Assembly (NCBI RefSeq): GCF_947500655.1
Contig: NZ_CANMSK010000019.1
Span: 19,929-83,928, forward strand
Length of the DNA stretch: 64,000 nucleotides
Origin: an uncultured Psychrosphaera sp.
GTDB taxonomy: Bacteria > Pseudomonadota > Gammaproteobacteria > Enterobacterales > Alteromonadaceae
Direction of reading: 5' to 3'
Shown: piece by piece, positions 8,749 through 17,609 of the stretch
Layout: each line of letters starts with the position of its first letter
Numbering within the stretch: position 1 is the first letter of the stretch
Notes under the pieces: model-generated
The model's database searches: none
Seen by the model: only the letters and a program-made list of their open reading frames with translations
Told to the model about the DNA's origin: nothing
Translations under genes and position numbers: made by a program

Positions 8749-9918
8749 TTAAAGTGCTAGTTGATAAATTTCACGGCTAACATCAAGTGTTACTTTTTGG
8801 TGTTCACCAAGTTGAGTCATACCATGTTGCTCTAAACGTTTCACTAAAGTATCAATTTTTGATGCATCTACGTCAACTTCTGACAAGCGAGTCGGCACTT
8901 TCATCGCAACAAAAAATGCTTCTGTTTTTGCAATCGCTTGTTCAATTTTTTGTTCGTCAGTACCAGTTGTAATATTCCATACTCGTTCAGCGTATTGAAC
9001 TAATTTAGCGTGCTTATCCGCTTTACATACTTTCATCACAGCAGGTAATACGATAGATAACGTACGAGCATGATCGATATTAAATTCAGCCGTTAACTCA
9101 TGGCCTAACATGTGAGTGGTCCAGTCTTGTGGCACACCGGTACCAATTAAACCGTTTAATGCCATCGTCGCTGCCCACATAATGTTAGCGCGCACTTCTA
9201 AGTCTTTGTTGTGTTCAGGCTGTAATACTTTTTCACCCTCTTCAATTAAAGTATGCAATAGACCTTCTGCAAAACGGTCTTGTACTTTTGCATTTACCGG
9301 ATACGTTAAGTATTGCTCAATAGTATGAACAAACGCATCTACCACACCGTTACTTACTTGGCGTTCAGATAAAGACAAGGTTACTTTTGGATCTAATACC
9401 GCAAACTTTGGACGAACTAAAGGATGCATAAACGCAAGTTTATTACCGTCTTTAGTCACTACTGAACCTATATTAGATTCAGATCCCGTTGCTGGTAATG
9501 TAAGCACAGCGCCAATTGGCAATGCTTTGTTAATTGGTGCTTGTTTAGCAAGAATATCCCAAGGTTCGTCACCCTCATTTTTTGCCTCAAAGAAAGCAGC
9601 TGCCGCAATAAACTTAACGCCGTCAACCACAGAACCACCACCAACAGCCAATATGTAATCAATATTGTTTTCTTTGATGATAGGTAAGGCTTTTACTAAT
9701 GTGTCGTACTTTGGATTTGGTTCGATACCTGAAAATTCAAAAAATGTGTGATCTTTTAAAGCGTCAACAACTTGATCATAAACACCATTAGTTTTTATTG
9801 AGCCGCCACCGTAAACAAATAACACATTGGCATTAGCTGGTATCTCTTTACTTAATGCGGCTATTTTACCTTCACCAAAATGAATTTTTGTTGTGTTTTC
9901 AAAACTAAAATTAAACAT
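8749..9918 (-). CDS. Iron-containing alcohol dehydrogenase, YqhD-like
   Basis: A group III NAD(P)H-dependent alcohol dehydrogenase of about 389 residues, close to E. coli YqhD (387). It probably reduces short-chain aldehydes to alcohols. Metal ligands are in the expected places: GVVDAFVHTIEQYL (Asp, His) and DWTTHMLGHELTAEFNIDHARTL (two His). The cofactor loop GGGSVVDGVKF follows YILAV. I place the start at ATG 9918 (MFNFSFENTTKI) because AAGGATA precedes it and YqhD homologues begin there. An in-frame ATG at 9960 would add 14 unlikely residues. The gene sits between the DJ-1-like and CurA-like genes, supporting a joint aldehyde-detoxification role, probably under the divergent LysR regulator. 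Confidence 0.9.
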   Translation of the reverse strand: MFNFSFENTTKIHFGEGKIAALSKEIPANANVLFVYGGGSIKTNGVYDQVVDALKDHTFFEFSGIEPNPKYDTLVKALPIIKENNIDYILAVGGGSVVDGVKFIAAAAFFEAKNEGDEPWDILAKQAPINKALPIGAVLTLPATGSESNIGSVVTKDGNKLAFMHPLVRPKFAVLDPKVTLSLSERQVSNGVVDAFVHTIEQYLTYPVNAKVQDRFAEGLLHTLIEEGEKVLQPEHNKDLEVRANIMWAATMALNGLIGTGVPQDWTTHMLGHELTAEFNIDHARTLSIVLPAVMKVCKADKHAKLVQYAERVWNITTGTDEQKIEQAIAKTEAFFVAMKVPTRLSEVDVDASKIDTLVKRLEQHGMTQLGEHQKVTLDVSREIYQLAL

Positions 9919-10053
9919 ATGTATCCTTAAATTAGGATGTGTAATCGTGCGACTACACACCCTGTCTATATTGAAAATTACAGTACTTATAAACAGCGTA
10001 CTCTAAACTTTACCGGCAATCGATTAGCTAAGCGTATTACTTTGCTAGGAATG

Positions 10054-10740
10054 TTACTTCGCTAAAAATGTTAATAATTTTTCCGCAGCTAACTCTGAAC
10101 TTGCTGGGTTTTGACCGGTAATTGCTAACCCATCTTGGATAGCAAACGGATGCCAGTCAGCACCACTTTGGTATTGAGCGTTACGGTTAACAATTTCATC
10201 TTCTAACATAAATGGTACCACTTCACGTAATTGTACCGCGTCTTCTTCGCTGTTACTGAAACCAGTAATTTCTTTACCTTTAATGAAAAACTCACCATTA
10301 GTGTCTTTAACATTTAGCAAAGCAGCCGTTGCATGACATACCGCAGACACAGGTTTATTTTGTGCTACAAAGTTTTCTAATAAGCTAATTGAATCTGTAT
10401 TGTCTGTTAAATCCCATAATGGACCGTGACCACCTGGGTAAAATACAGCATCGTAATCGTCTGCATTTACCGATGATAATTCCACTGTATTAGCAATTAA
10501 TTTTTGTACTTCGCTGTCAGCATCAAAACGTTTAGTTGCTGCCGTTTGGAAGTCTTCTAATTCACTTTTTGGATCAACCGGTGGCTGTCCGCCTAGTGGA
10601 GAAGCTAATGTCATATTTACACCCGCATCTTTGAATATGTAATAAGGTGCGGCAAACTCTTCTACCCAGAAACCCGTTTTCTCGCCCGTGTCGCCTAAAT
10701 CAGCATGTGAAGTAAGTACCATTAATATATTTAAAGCCAT
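10054..10740 (-). CDS. DJ-1/PfpI superfamily protein (Hsp31/class I GATase-like)
   Basis: The 228-residue protein belongs to the Hsp31-like branch of DJ-1/PfpI. The nucleophile elbow AVCHATAAL puts Cys at about residue 135 followed directly by His, and the acidic partner lies in WVEEFAAPY (about residue 27). The YPGGHGPLWDL strand-loop before the elbow is also typical. Members act as glutathione-independent glyoxalases, protein or nucleotide deglycases or chaperones. Which of these applies here cannot be told. It heads the series that continues with YqhD-like and CurA-like reductases and is divergent from a LysR regulator 262 bp away, which fits induction by electrophiles. AAGGAAT precedes the ATG. 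Confidence 0.88.
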   Translation of the reverse strand: MALNILMVLTSHADLGDTGEKTGFWVEEFAAPYYIFKDAGVNMTLASPLGGQPPVDPKSELEDFQTAATKRFDADSEVQKLIANTVELSSVNADDYDAVFYPGGHGPLWDLTDNTDSISLLENFVAQNKPVSAVCHATAALLNVKDTNGEFFIKGKEITGFSNSEEDAVQLREVVPFMLEDEIVNRNAQYQSGADWHPFAIQDGLAITGQNPASSELAAEKLLTFLAK

Positions 10741-10919
10741 TGTATTTATTCCTTGAATTAATGAACATCAATCTTTAAGAATCTTTCTTTAATAAAAACG
10801 TTTAATAATTGATGTGTTTATAACGTGTTATCTAATGAGCGTTTATTAAATAACTGTCTTATATAAAGTGATGTATAGAGTATATAGGCCAAGCTTAAAT
10901 TAACAATGCAGAGTAATTT

Positions 10920-10954
10920 GATATCATTGTCAAAATATTTGATACAATGGTATC
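10920..10954. promoter_or_regulatory. Imperfect 11-bp inverted repeat, candidate LysR operator
   Basis: GATATCATTGT (10920-10930) and ACAATGGTATC (10944-10954) are inverted copies matching at 10 of 11 positions with a 13-bp AT-rich spacer. They lie in the divergent promoter region between the DJ-1-like gene and the LysR gene, about 50-80 bp before the LysR start. LysR proteins commonly bind such dyads upstream of their own gene. Function is inferred. Confidence 0.55.
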
Positions 10955-11002
10955 TATATTGAAAATAACAACTAAATAGATCAACTCAGTGAGTCAGTAA
11001 AC

Positions 11003-11908
11003 ATGGACATTTCTTTTGACCAGCTAAAAAGCATGGTGGTTTTTGCCCAAGTCGTAGAGCAAGGAAGTTTGTCTGCGGCTGCAAAGCACATTAACTTAAG
11101 CCGTGCGGTGGTGAGCTATCATATTAAGAAGCTAGAGACGCAACTTGGCGTAACATTACTTAATCGTTCTACTCGCACCATAGGTTTAACCGAAGCTGGC
11201 AGTGAATATTATCAACGTTGTCGTATTATTGCAGAGCAAGCATTTGCCGCTAATCAACAAATAGAAAATTTAAAAAATGAGCCACAAGGGCTTATTAAAA
11301 TAACTTGTCCGGTTAATGTTGGCTTGCAAACCATTATTCCAGCATTAAATCAGTTCAAAACCTTATACCCAAAAATAGATTTGGACGTGATGTTAACGGA
11401 TGAAGTCGTCAATATTATGCAGCAAGGTATTGATATCGCCATCCGTGGTGCGCCTTTGGCTGACAGTGGTTTACAAGCGGTAAAACTTTCTGTGTTACCT
11501 ATGTGTTTATGCGGCTCTCCGGAATACTTAAACCAGTATGGTCGCCCAAAAAAACCAGCTGATTTAACCAAACATCAATGGGTTATATACAAACTGACCT
11601 CAGGCAACATAGAACTTAAAAAAGGCACTCGTTCTTACAGCGTTGCCACTAAAGGTGGAATTAGTACTAACAACGCCGCAGCCAGGACCGCATTTATTGA
11701 AGGTGGACATGGTTTAGGCCGCATCCCCGTTTACGATGCGTGGCCAAAAATAAAAGCTGGAACGTTAGAACAAGTAATGAGTGACTACCAATTAAGTGAT
11801 ATCAATATATTTGGCGTGTTTTTACCCGGAGCCGGTAATACCAAAAAAGTAAGATTGTTATTAGATTTTTTAAAAGACTACTTTGCCAAACAGCAAGTGC
11901 GGGTTTGA
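11003..11908 (+). CDS. LysR-family transcriptional regulator
   Basis: At 301 residues this has the normal LTTR length. The N-terminal winged HTH is clear (SLSAAAKHINLSRAVVSYHIKKLETQLG, about 22-50, then LLNRSTRTIGLTEAG). The effector domain from about residue 90 is of the CrgA/AaeR-like type (PQGLIKITCPVNVGL, later FIEGGHGLGRIPVY). It is transcribed divergently from the DJ-1/YqhD/CurA-like genes, and an inverted repeat in the shared promoter region is a candidate binding site. By position it most likely controls those genes and itself, perhaps in response to an aldehyde or quinone. The effector is unknown. Confidence 0.92.
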   Translation: MDISFDQLKSMVVFAQVVEQGSLSAAAKHINLSRAVVSYHIKKLETQLGVTLLNRSTRTIGLTEAGSEYYQRCRIIAEQAFAANQQIENLKNEPQGLIKITCPVNVGLQTIIPALNQFKTLYPKIDLDVMLTDEVVNIMQQGIDIAIRGAPLADSGLQAVKLSVLPMCLCGSPEYLNQYGRPKKPADLTKHQWVIYKLTSGNIELKKGTRSYSVATKGGISTNNAAARTAFIEGGHGLGRIPVYDAWPKIKAGTLEQVMSDYQLSDINIFGVFLPGAGNTKKVRLLLDFLKDYFAKQQVRV

Positions 11909-11985
11909 AGAATTGAAGCTGGTAAGTTTTAAGGCTTGAAGGTTTTAATGCTTGAAAGCTATAAGGTTTGAAAGTTGATTTGTTT
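11909..11985. repeat. Degenerate short direct repeats after the LysR gene
   Basis: The stretch contains loosely repeated copies of a motif like AAGGCTTGAA/ATGCTTGAAAG/AAGGTTTGAAAG every 15-17 bases. It is probably slippage-derived low-complexity sequence with no coding potential. Confidence 0.5.
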
Positions 11986-11999
11986 GTGTAAAAAAAATA

Positions 12000-12032
12000 A
12001 AAAGCCGATTAACTTAGTGTTAATCGGCTTAA
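12000..12032 (-). terminator. Terminator between LysR and DUF4349 genes
   Basis: A 12-bp perfect stem AAGCCGATTAAC/GTTAATCGGCTT with a 5-nt loop. The run of T on the minus strand (A-run on plus) makes it strongest for the DUF4349 gene. It may also stop the convergent LysR transcript. Confidence 0.85.
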
Positions 12033-12094
12033 TAATTAGAGGAATAAGTATATGGTTCTTTTTTGACATCACTATTTTGATCTAAAGTGCGTAA

Positions 12095-12748
12095 CTAATT
12101 AATGATAAATAGCTTTTTAATTACCCAGATAGTCCCTTTAATAACATACCCTAACGGTCCGTATATAACTTCTCGTTTAAGTTGAATAGAAACCTTAGAC
12201 ATATCAACCTGCCCTTGTAGCGATTTACGTTTACCTTCAATCGAGTCAATTTCAGTTTGAATTTCTGTCAGCTCTTTTTCAATTTGAATAAGCTCAGATA
12301 CTTTATTCGCTTTTTTTAGTAACTCTTGATACTTAGATCTTAATAAATACAGATTACCTAAACGTGCTTTTATATCTACCATACGCTCAGTTACATCTTC
12401 AGCACTAAATGTACTCGACTCTACCGAACCAACACCTGATAAATCATGTAAAAAACCATCAACTTTGTCTGATGGCACTTTTACGTTAATGTATTTTTTA
12501 TTTTCACTAACTTGATTAATCAATTCAACATAGCCATTTAAAGCCGATACTGAATCTTCTATCGTGCTTGACGCTACAGATAGGTCTTTCACCTCTAATT
12601 CAATATCCGCACTTTTTACAATCAATCTTGAAGATTGTGTATTTTCAACTTTATTTACTTCAGCTGAAGTATAACCCCCATCACCTGTTGCAGAGCAGCC
12701 CATAAGAAGCATAAAAGATAAAAGTGTCACTAATTTATATAAACGCAT
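12095..12748 (-). CDS. DUF4349 domain lipoprotein
   Basis: About 217 residues from the start chosen at ATG 12748. That start is preceded by GGAG and followed directly by a lipoprotein signal peptide with lipobox LLMGC; an upstream in-frame start at 12826 would bury this signal. The mature protein has the DUF4349 pattern: SADIELEVKDLSVASSTIEDSV, then SVESSTFSAEDVTERMVDIKARLGNL, then a long coiled coil (about residues 130-185), and a final membrane segment near the C-terminus (GYVIKGTIWVIKKLFII). It is anchored at both ends by inference. The function is unknown in the family. No operon partner is evident. Confidence 0.85.
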   Translation of the reverse strand: MRLYKLVTLLSFMLLMGCSATGDGGYTSAEVNKVENTQSSRLIVKSADIELEVKDLSVASSTIEDSVSALNGYVELINQVSENKKYINVKVPSDKVDGFLHDLSGVGSVESSTFSAEDVTERMVDIKARLGNLYLLRSKYQELLKKANKVSELIQIEKELTEIQTEIDSIEGKRKSLQGQVDMSKVSIQLKREVIYGPLGYVIKGTIWVIKKLFIIN

Positions 12749-12916
12749 ATTAACTCCATTGAATAAATCAATCTGCTTACTAGACAGCAGATAACTCCAT
12801 AATTCGTTTACTTTAAAAGTATCCAATTTAAAGGGTGATTTTTGTATTTGTAACCTGAGAATTTATCTTCTTTATTTTGAAAACAGCTAAGGATATGTAA
12901 AACAATTAATATAACA

Positions 12917-13471
12917 TTAAGGATTCAACGTGTAACCTTGTTGCTGTAACAAAGCGTGAGCCGTCATTGCCGAAAGTGCCATCTCCACTCCTGGATAAAG
13001 ATCCGTAGTTTTTACATCATAGTAAGCAGCTGATTGACCACATTGATAAATCTTTACATTGTTATCTAACAAAGCTTGTAATAAAGGTATATTTTTATTT
13101 TCACCAAGTTGTTTTGTTACAACCGCAGCTGTACTTTGTACATCAAGCGTTGCCTTACCGTGGACGACCAAAGCCAAATCAATATCCTCTGGTTGAACAC
13201 CATTAGCTACGTGCATATTAATAAAACGAGCTAAGCTATCAAATCTACGATTTACCGTCCCAGCATCCCCTGTTGTATGAACATCAAATACTACTTTAAA
13301 TTTTGTATTTTTTGGGATTTTAAATGTTGTATCAACCGACGCTATTTTACCAAATTCTTTGATCTGCATTCCCGGCTTAAACGCCTCACTACCAGCAAAC
13401 AAAGAAGTAGCCGAACACATTAATACTAACGCTATTAAATACTTAGACTTAGCCAAACTCATAAACTGCAT
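12917..13471 (-). CDS. DsrE-family periplasmic protein
   Basis: About 184 residues from ATG 13471, which has AAAGGTG seven bases upstream; a GTG three codons earlier is less likely. A signal peptide covers roughly the first 25 residues (ending SATSLFAGS). The rest is a DsrE/DsrF-like fold: FKVVFDVHTTGDAG, repeated alpha/beta units, and IYQCGQSAAYY with the single cysteine placed as in YchN/DsrE-like proteins. DsrE proteins can handle sulfur as persulfides, but exported members of this kind are uncharacterised. The next gene upstream on the same strand is the PL6 lyase, separated by a terminator, so it appears independent. Confidence 0.82.
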   Translation of the reverse strand: MQFMSLAKSKYLIALVLMCSATSLFAGSEAFKPGMQIKEFGKIASVDTTFKIPKNTKFKVVFDVHTTGDAGTVNRRFDSLARFINMHVANGVQPEDIDLALVVHGKATLDVQSTAAVVTKQLGENKNIPLLQALLDNNVKIYQCGQSAAYYDVKTTDLYPGVEMALSAMTAHALLQQQGYTLNP

Positions 13472-13587
13472 ATCACTCACCTTTTAAATACGTAATATAT
13501 TATATTTATATAAAAGAGCTAGGATTACAATCTAACTCTCGATTATTTATATACTTGTACTTATTGGGGGCATGATAAATAACAATA

Positions 13588-13622
13588 AAAAAATGCCGCT
13601 CACATTACATGGCGGCATTTAT
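13588..13622 (-). terminator. Rho-independent terminator of the PL6 lyase gene
   Basis: ATGCCGC (13593-13599) pairs with GCGGCAT (13612-13618), and a T-rich tail follows on the minus strand just beyond the lyase stop at 13654. Confidence 0.85.
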
Positions 13623-13653
13623 TACTTTATTAAGTGTTATTCATCTACAACAA

Positions 13654-16617
13654 TTAATCATCGGCAGCAGCTAATGACTCAGTTGGTGATAATGGATGTG
13701 ACACAAGTCTTATACTGTCAAAGAAAGCTTCGGTTCCCTCTGCTTGTGCACCATCATAACTTAATTCAAATTCATCAACTCGAATTTCAGACCCATCCGT
13801 TGTTTTAAACTGAGCAAATACAGTTAAGCTTGTATTTATACCAGAGTTAAAGGTTAACGAGTCTTGATAAAAACTATCGTCGCCCTTAGTTGCTCCAGCG
13901 GATTCAAGTGCTGAATATATTGAATCTTTGTTAACTAACCAACTTGCAGTTACCGTTATATCGTCATCCGTTGACACACCAAATATGATTGATGAAGCGT
14001 CATTATCTTCTTTATATAAGTTGTAAATAGATAACGAGTAATCAGTATTTGCTTCTACTGCAACAGTTTGAGCAATATAAGGGTCATGTGGTGTTCCCGT
14101 ATCGTCATCATTGTATTTGAATTTGATAGAGCCATCATTACCACTTGATGAGTTACCTGAATCTTGAACTTGCCCAATTCCGGTTCCCTCAACCACAACC
14201 CAATCATCTTGGCCATCATCAAAATCAGAGTTTAGAATATCCGCTTTATTAGTTACCAAGTCATCTACCGATGCCGAAATAACAGCCGAAACGCCATTGC
14301 CTGAATTAAAACTAACGGTACTTATTCCATAACTGTCAGACGTTCTTTCTGCAGCATAGGTTGCTCCGTCTACGGTAACAGACAATTTAGCAGAGCCTTT
14401 CATAAACGCAGATAAGGTATAGTTGGTATTAGCAACAACAGTAACAGTTTGAGTTACCTCTGCCGAATTACTATCCAATACTAAACTATTACCACGAGAA
14501 AATGCATCATCACCTGTAGTAATGCTAGCACCAGTGCCGCCCAAATCAGTCCAACCTGTTAAATCGCCAGTGTCAAAGTCGTGGTTTGCTATTGATACTT
14601 TTTCAACATAAACCTTACCTGCTACTGGTCGATAATTAAGTGGACCAACATCAGCTGCTACTAATGGAGTAAGTGTTGAGGTTTCAGTTAATACCTCATC
14701 AGCACCTGAAGTTGTTTCGGATGTACGAGTTTGTCCATCCATATCAATCGTTGGCAAAGAAAAACTACCAATATCAGACGTTTTATTCGCTGTTAAATCT
14801 GGACTGTTAGAACTTGGACGGTAAAGACCATCACTTCCAGCTTCCAATTTAGCATCAACAAAACTCAAACCAACAGTGTTAGCTTCACTAACATCATCGT
14901 TATCAGAAAACTCTTGTCCAAATACATAGTTACCAGCAAAGGTAGAATCGGATGGCATGTCTTCACCATTGGTGCGGATCACTGGACCAACGGCGTCGGC
15001 AATAATGTTATTAACAAAATAAATAGTTTCTGGCGCTTCATCATTTTTACCGCCATATACATTTAAACTGTTTACGCTATCAACTATGGTGTTGTTAGCG
15101 ATGAACACATTACTAACATTTTGATAGCCATCTTCAGTATCTCCGGCGTCATCACCTGTTGTTAGTACAATACCGCCATTCCAGTTTGAGCTTGAAAATC
15201 GTGCACCTTCAACATAGTTATTAGTCACTATATGACCATCATCTACTAAGCGAATGCCACCGGAATATGGATTGTCGTCACCAAATATAAAGTTGTTACT
15301 TATGGTGACTTCGGCACCGTGACGAGTCACGATTGATCCGTTGCTGTCTCGTACTGTATTATTGCGAATAGTATTATTAGCTGATTTATTTGAAATAACT
15401 TCGGCTTCACCTTGAATACGTTCAAAGTAATTATTCTCTAACGTTGAATAAGATGGTGCAGAATGTGTTGTGCTTAATCCTAAACGAACCCCCTCATATT
15501 CGTTATCACTACTACCAGCATAAGCTTGGCCAAACGCAGGTGGACGATCGCCAAAGTAGTTATAATCTATTTGTGCATGATCCGCAGGGAAGCCCAGTTC
15601 GGGAAATGATTCAGTGTGGATCCAACGAGGTAAAACTAACAATGCACCTCTAGACTCTTTTCCTGAGAACCAGCTATGATCGATTCGATTATATTGACCG
15701 TAATACTCAATCCATTTAGAACTGTCATAATCACCATTATCCATATCTATAATGGAAACCTCTGTTACTCGGCAATAACTACATTCAGTACCATTCTCAA
15801 ACTTAATAATCGAGCTACCTGACTCACCGTCTCTAAATACAAACCCTTGCAATACAACATGTTTTCCCCCCATACGCACAGATATTTCACCATCTTTGAT
15901 AATAGCGTTACCTGAGTTTTCAGCCGCTATTGTTATTGGTAAATCTGCGGTTCCCGCACCTTCAATACGTAATTCAAGATCGCCAGAATAAGTACCGTCT
16001 GCTAAACATAAAGTATCACCAGCAACTAACTCTTCAGTGGCATCTTCTAGCGCAGATATAGAACTAACAGTTTGCGAACAATTTACAACAGGCACAGCGT
16101 TGGTATAGCCGTCTATATGGTTCCCTCCCTCTTCTGCGATAAATCCACCAGTTTCAGAGCCTGAGCTGCCTTCTCCTCCTTCTCCTTCTCCTTCTCCTTC
16201 TCCAGTATTAACACCTGATATTGTAATAACAATATTACTTATCGTCCCATCTTGTGACGTTATTGTGATTGTATCAGTGAGAGTGTTATTTGATGTTAAT
16301 GAAGAAATTGAACTATTTGATAAATCTAATTGATAAGTCCAAGCTCCATCCTCAGTAATTGAGAAAGTACCATACGTTGTTACAACGTTACTTTGGCTAA
16401 CGATACTAGCCTCACCTTCATCATTATCAGTGACAATAACGGTATTACTGACACTAGCTGTAACTATGTCAATTGTAGTTGTGTTAACGCCGGAAAATAA
16501 AGCTGGAGTGTTTGCTTGTTCTTGTTCTTGTTCTTGTTCTTGTTCTTGTTCTACATCATCTGTACCACAAGCAGCTAGAGTAAGAGCCATAATTATTGTA
16601 ATTAAATTCCTGTTCAT
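13654..16617 (-). CDS. Polysaccharide lyase family 6 lipoprotein with VCBS-like and CBM-like modules
   Basis: About 987 residues from ATG 16617, chosen because AGGA precedes it and a lipoprotein signal with lipobox ALTLAACG follows at once. Order: lipobox Cys, an (EQ)n linker, a VCBS/cadherin-like module (about 45-135), a (GE)n linker, then the PL6 beta-helix (about 170-610). The catalytic motifs NKSANNTIRNNT (Lys about 411) and TRHGAEVTISNN (Arg about 432) match PL6 alginate lyases and chondroitinase B. The C-terminus holds two jelly-roll CBM-like modules, the second apparently inserted in the first. Alginate is the likeliest substrate. No other polysaccharide genes are adjacent. It is probably surface- or periplasm-anchored and endolytic, by inference. 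Confidence 0.88.
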   Translation of the reverse strand: MNRNLITIIMALTLAACGTDDVEQEQEQEQEQEQANTPALFSGVNTTTIDIVTASVSNTVIVTDNDEGEASIVSQSNVVTTYGTFSITEDGAWTYQLDLSNSSISSLTSNNTLTDTITITSQDGTISNIVITISGVNTGEGEGEGEGGEGSSGSETGGFIAEEGGNHIDGYTNAVPVVNCSQTVSSISALEDATEELVAGDTLCLADGTYSGDLELRIEGAGTADLPITIAAENSGNAIIKDGEISVRMGGKHVVLQGFVFRDGESGSSIIKFENGTECSYCRVTEVSIIDMDNGDYDSSKWIEYYGQYNRIDHSWFSGKESRGALLVLPRWIHTESFPELGFPADHAQIDYNYFGDRPPAFGQAYAGSSDNEYEGVRLGLSTTHSAPSYSTLENNYFERIQGEAEVISNKSANNTIRNNTVRDSNGSIVTRHGAEVTISNNFIFGDDNPYSGGIRLVDDGHIVTNNYVEGARFSSSNWNGGIVLTTGDDAGDTEDGYQNVSNVFIANNTIVDSVNSLNVYGGKNDEAPETIYFVNNIIADAVGPVIRTNGEDMPSDSTFAGNYVFGQEFSDNDDVSEANTVGLSFVDAKLEAGSDGLYRPSSNSPDLTANKTSDIGSFSLPTIDMDGQTRTSETTSGADEVLTETSTLTPLVAADVGPLNYRPVAGKVYVEKVSIANHDFDTGDLTGWTDLGGTGASITTGDDAFSRGNSLVLDSNSAEVTQTVTVVANTNYTLSAFMKGSAKLSVTVDGATYAAERTSDSYGISTVSFNSGNGVSAVISASVDDLVTNKADILNSDFDDGQDDWVVVEGTGIGQVQDSGNSSSGNDGSIKFKYNDDDTGTPHDPYIAQTVAVEANTDYSLSIYNLYKEDNDASSIIFGVSTDDDITVTASWLVNKDSIYSALESAGATKGDDSFYQDSLTFNSGINTSLTVFAQFKTTDGSEIRVDEFELSYDGAQAEGTEAFFDSIRLVSHPLSPTESLAAADD
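16169..16203 (-). repeat. CCTTCT microsatellite encoding the GEGEGE linker
   Basis: Five or so imperfect copies of the hexamer CCTTCT (plus strand) encode alternating Gly-Glu between the VCBS-like module and the PL6 domain. Gains or losses of whole units stay in frame. Confidence 0.85.
16515..16550 (-). repeat. CTTGTT microsatellite encoding the EQEQ linker
   Basis: Six perfect tandem CTTGTT hexamers (plus strand) encode the Glu-Gln repeat just after the lipobox of the PL6 lipoprotein. It is likely prone to in-frame slippage. Confidence 0.95.
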
Positions 16618-17082
16618 TATTTTTATCCTGTTTGATTTGATATCGTCAGCAAATATCACCAATCTTTCTGTTACTTATATTTATTATTTACAGTGCTGGT
16701 TTATAAAGATATTTACTTTTTTAGCTCAACCACAATTGGTTGAACCTTTGGTAAGGTACATTACAAGAATAAAGCGTTCAATAGTTAACCAATAATTGTA
16801 TTAAAAAAACACTTTGTTGTTACCAAATTGATAACCAATTTCAAAGAGGGATATTCTAGGCGGATAGTTTGAAGGTGTTAGACTATAAATATTGCAGGTT
16901 TATTAGACCACAGAGGCTCAGAGTACACTGAGAAAATAAACACTAATTAAAATTTTGTATTCACAGTTGTATGTGAAATATATTACTGAACAAGACAATT
17001 CTTTTTCAGCCCAATGAAAGTGTTCACAACAATCACAATACTGCCTGATATAACTCCTGAGAAAAAACAATAATACCCGGGT
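16618..17082. other. Gene-free stretch upstream of the PL6 gene
   Basis: No credible gene is seen on either strand. It should contain the PL6 promoter. The stretch 16820-16845 has two similar blocks (TTACCAAATT and ATAACCAATT) that could be regulator half-sites. At about 16909-16937 lies a CACAGAGGCTCAGAG-like string resembling an intergenic motif that I recall recurring in many bacterial genomes. Confidence 0.5.
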
Positions 17083-17277
17083 CTACAGGTATCCAATAAT
17101 AGTTGATGGACTTCTTCCACAATTCACATTTATATTGGTTAAATCTAACGTCAGTTTCTTGGTAACTAAATCACATTTTTCTTGTGAGGGCTCCTTAGCG
17201 GCATATTTAGGGACGAATGCACAAGCGTTCACAAGTACTAAAGGGAGTAAAATAAGTAACAACTTTAATAACTGCAT
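17083..17277 (-). CDS. Small hypothetical lipoprotein
   Basis: A 64-residue frame with a convincing start: AAGGTGA sits six bases before the ATG. It has a lipoprotein signal peptide (MQLLKLLLILLPLVLVNAC) with lipobox LVNAC at about residues 15-19. The short mature part (AFVPKYAAKEPSQEKCDLVT...) has two further cysteines, at about 35 and 53, that could form a disulfide. I do not recognise the family. The signal, ribosome-binding site and codon use argue that it is real despite its size. It stands alone between the PL6 gene and the chemoreceptor. Confidence 0.6.
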   Translation of the reverse strand: MQLLKLLLILLPLVLVNACAFVPKYAAKEPSQEKCDLVTKKLTLDLTNINVNCGRSPSTIIGYL

Positions 17278-17609
17278 TTAAATCACCTTTATGGTTTTGA
17301 TTGTGAATTACTTAAAATTTAAATTGGTGATATTACTTTGATAATAACCTCAAATAAATTTAATAATTAGCTGTAAATGCTGATATTTTGAACAAAGTCA
17401 CGATTAATTGTTTACATCCGCTTTTATTTTAATTAAATTCAAAACACCTCTCAAGTTAGTTACCATACGGTCGTTATGAAAGTATCAGGTATTTAATAGC
17501 ATTCAACCCATGACGTCGATTGATATCCAATAAAATATTCAAAAGACCAATCGTGATGAGCCAAGAGTTTAAACTAAGTCGTTATATTTAACGTCCCTTC
17601 AAAGAAGTA
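17278..17609. other. Gene-free stretch between small lipoprotein and chemoreceptor
   Basis: About 330 bp of AT-rich divergent promoter region with no gene, and no strong repeat or terminator that I can recognise. Confidence 0.5.

Noticed and set aside
16430..16795. 121-codon plus-strand frame opposite the PL6 gene start
   Set aside because: Its cysteine/serine run is the antisense of the EQ microsatellite. The PL6 frame on the other strand has a lipobox and domain matches.
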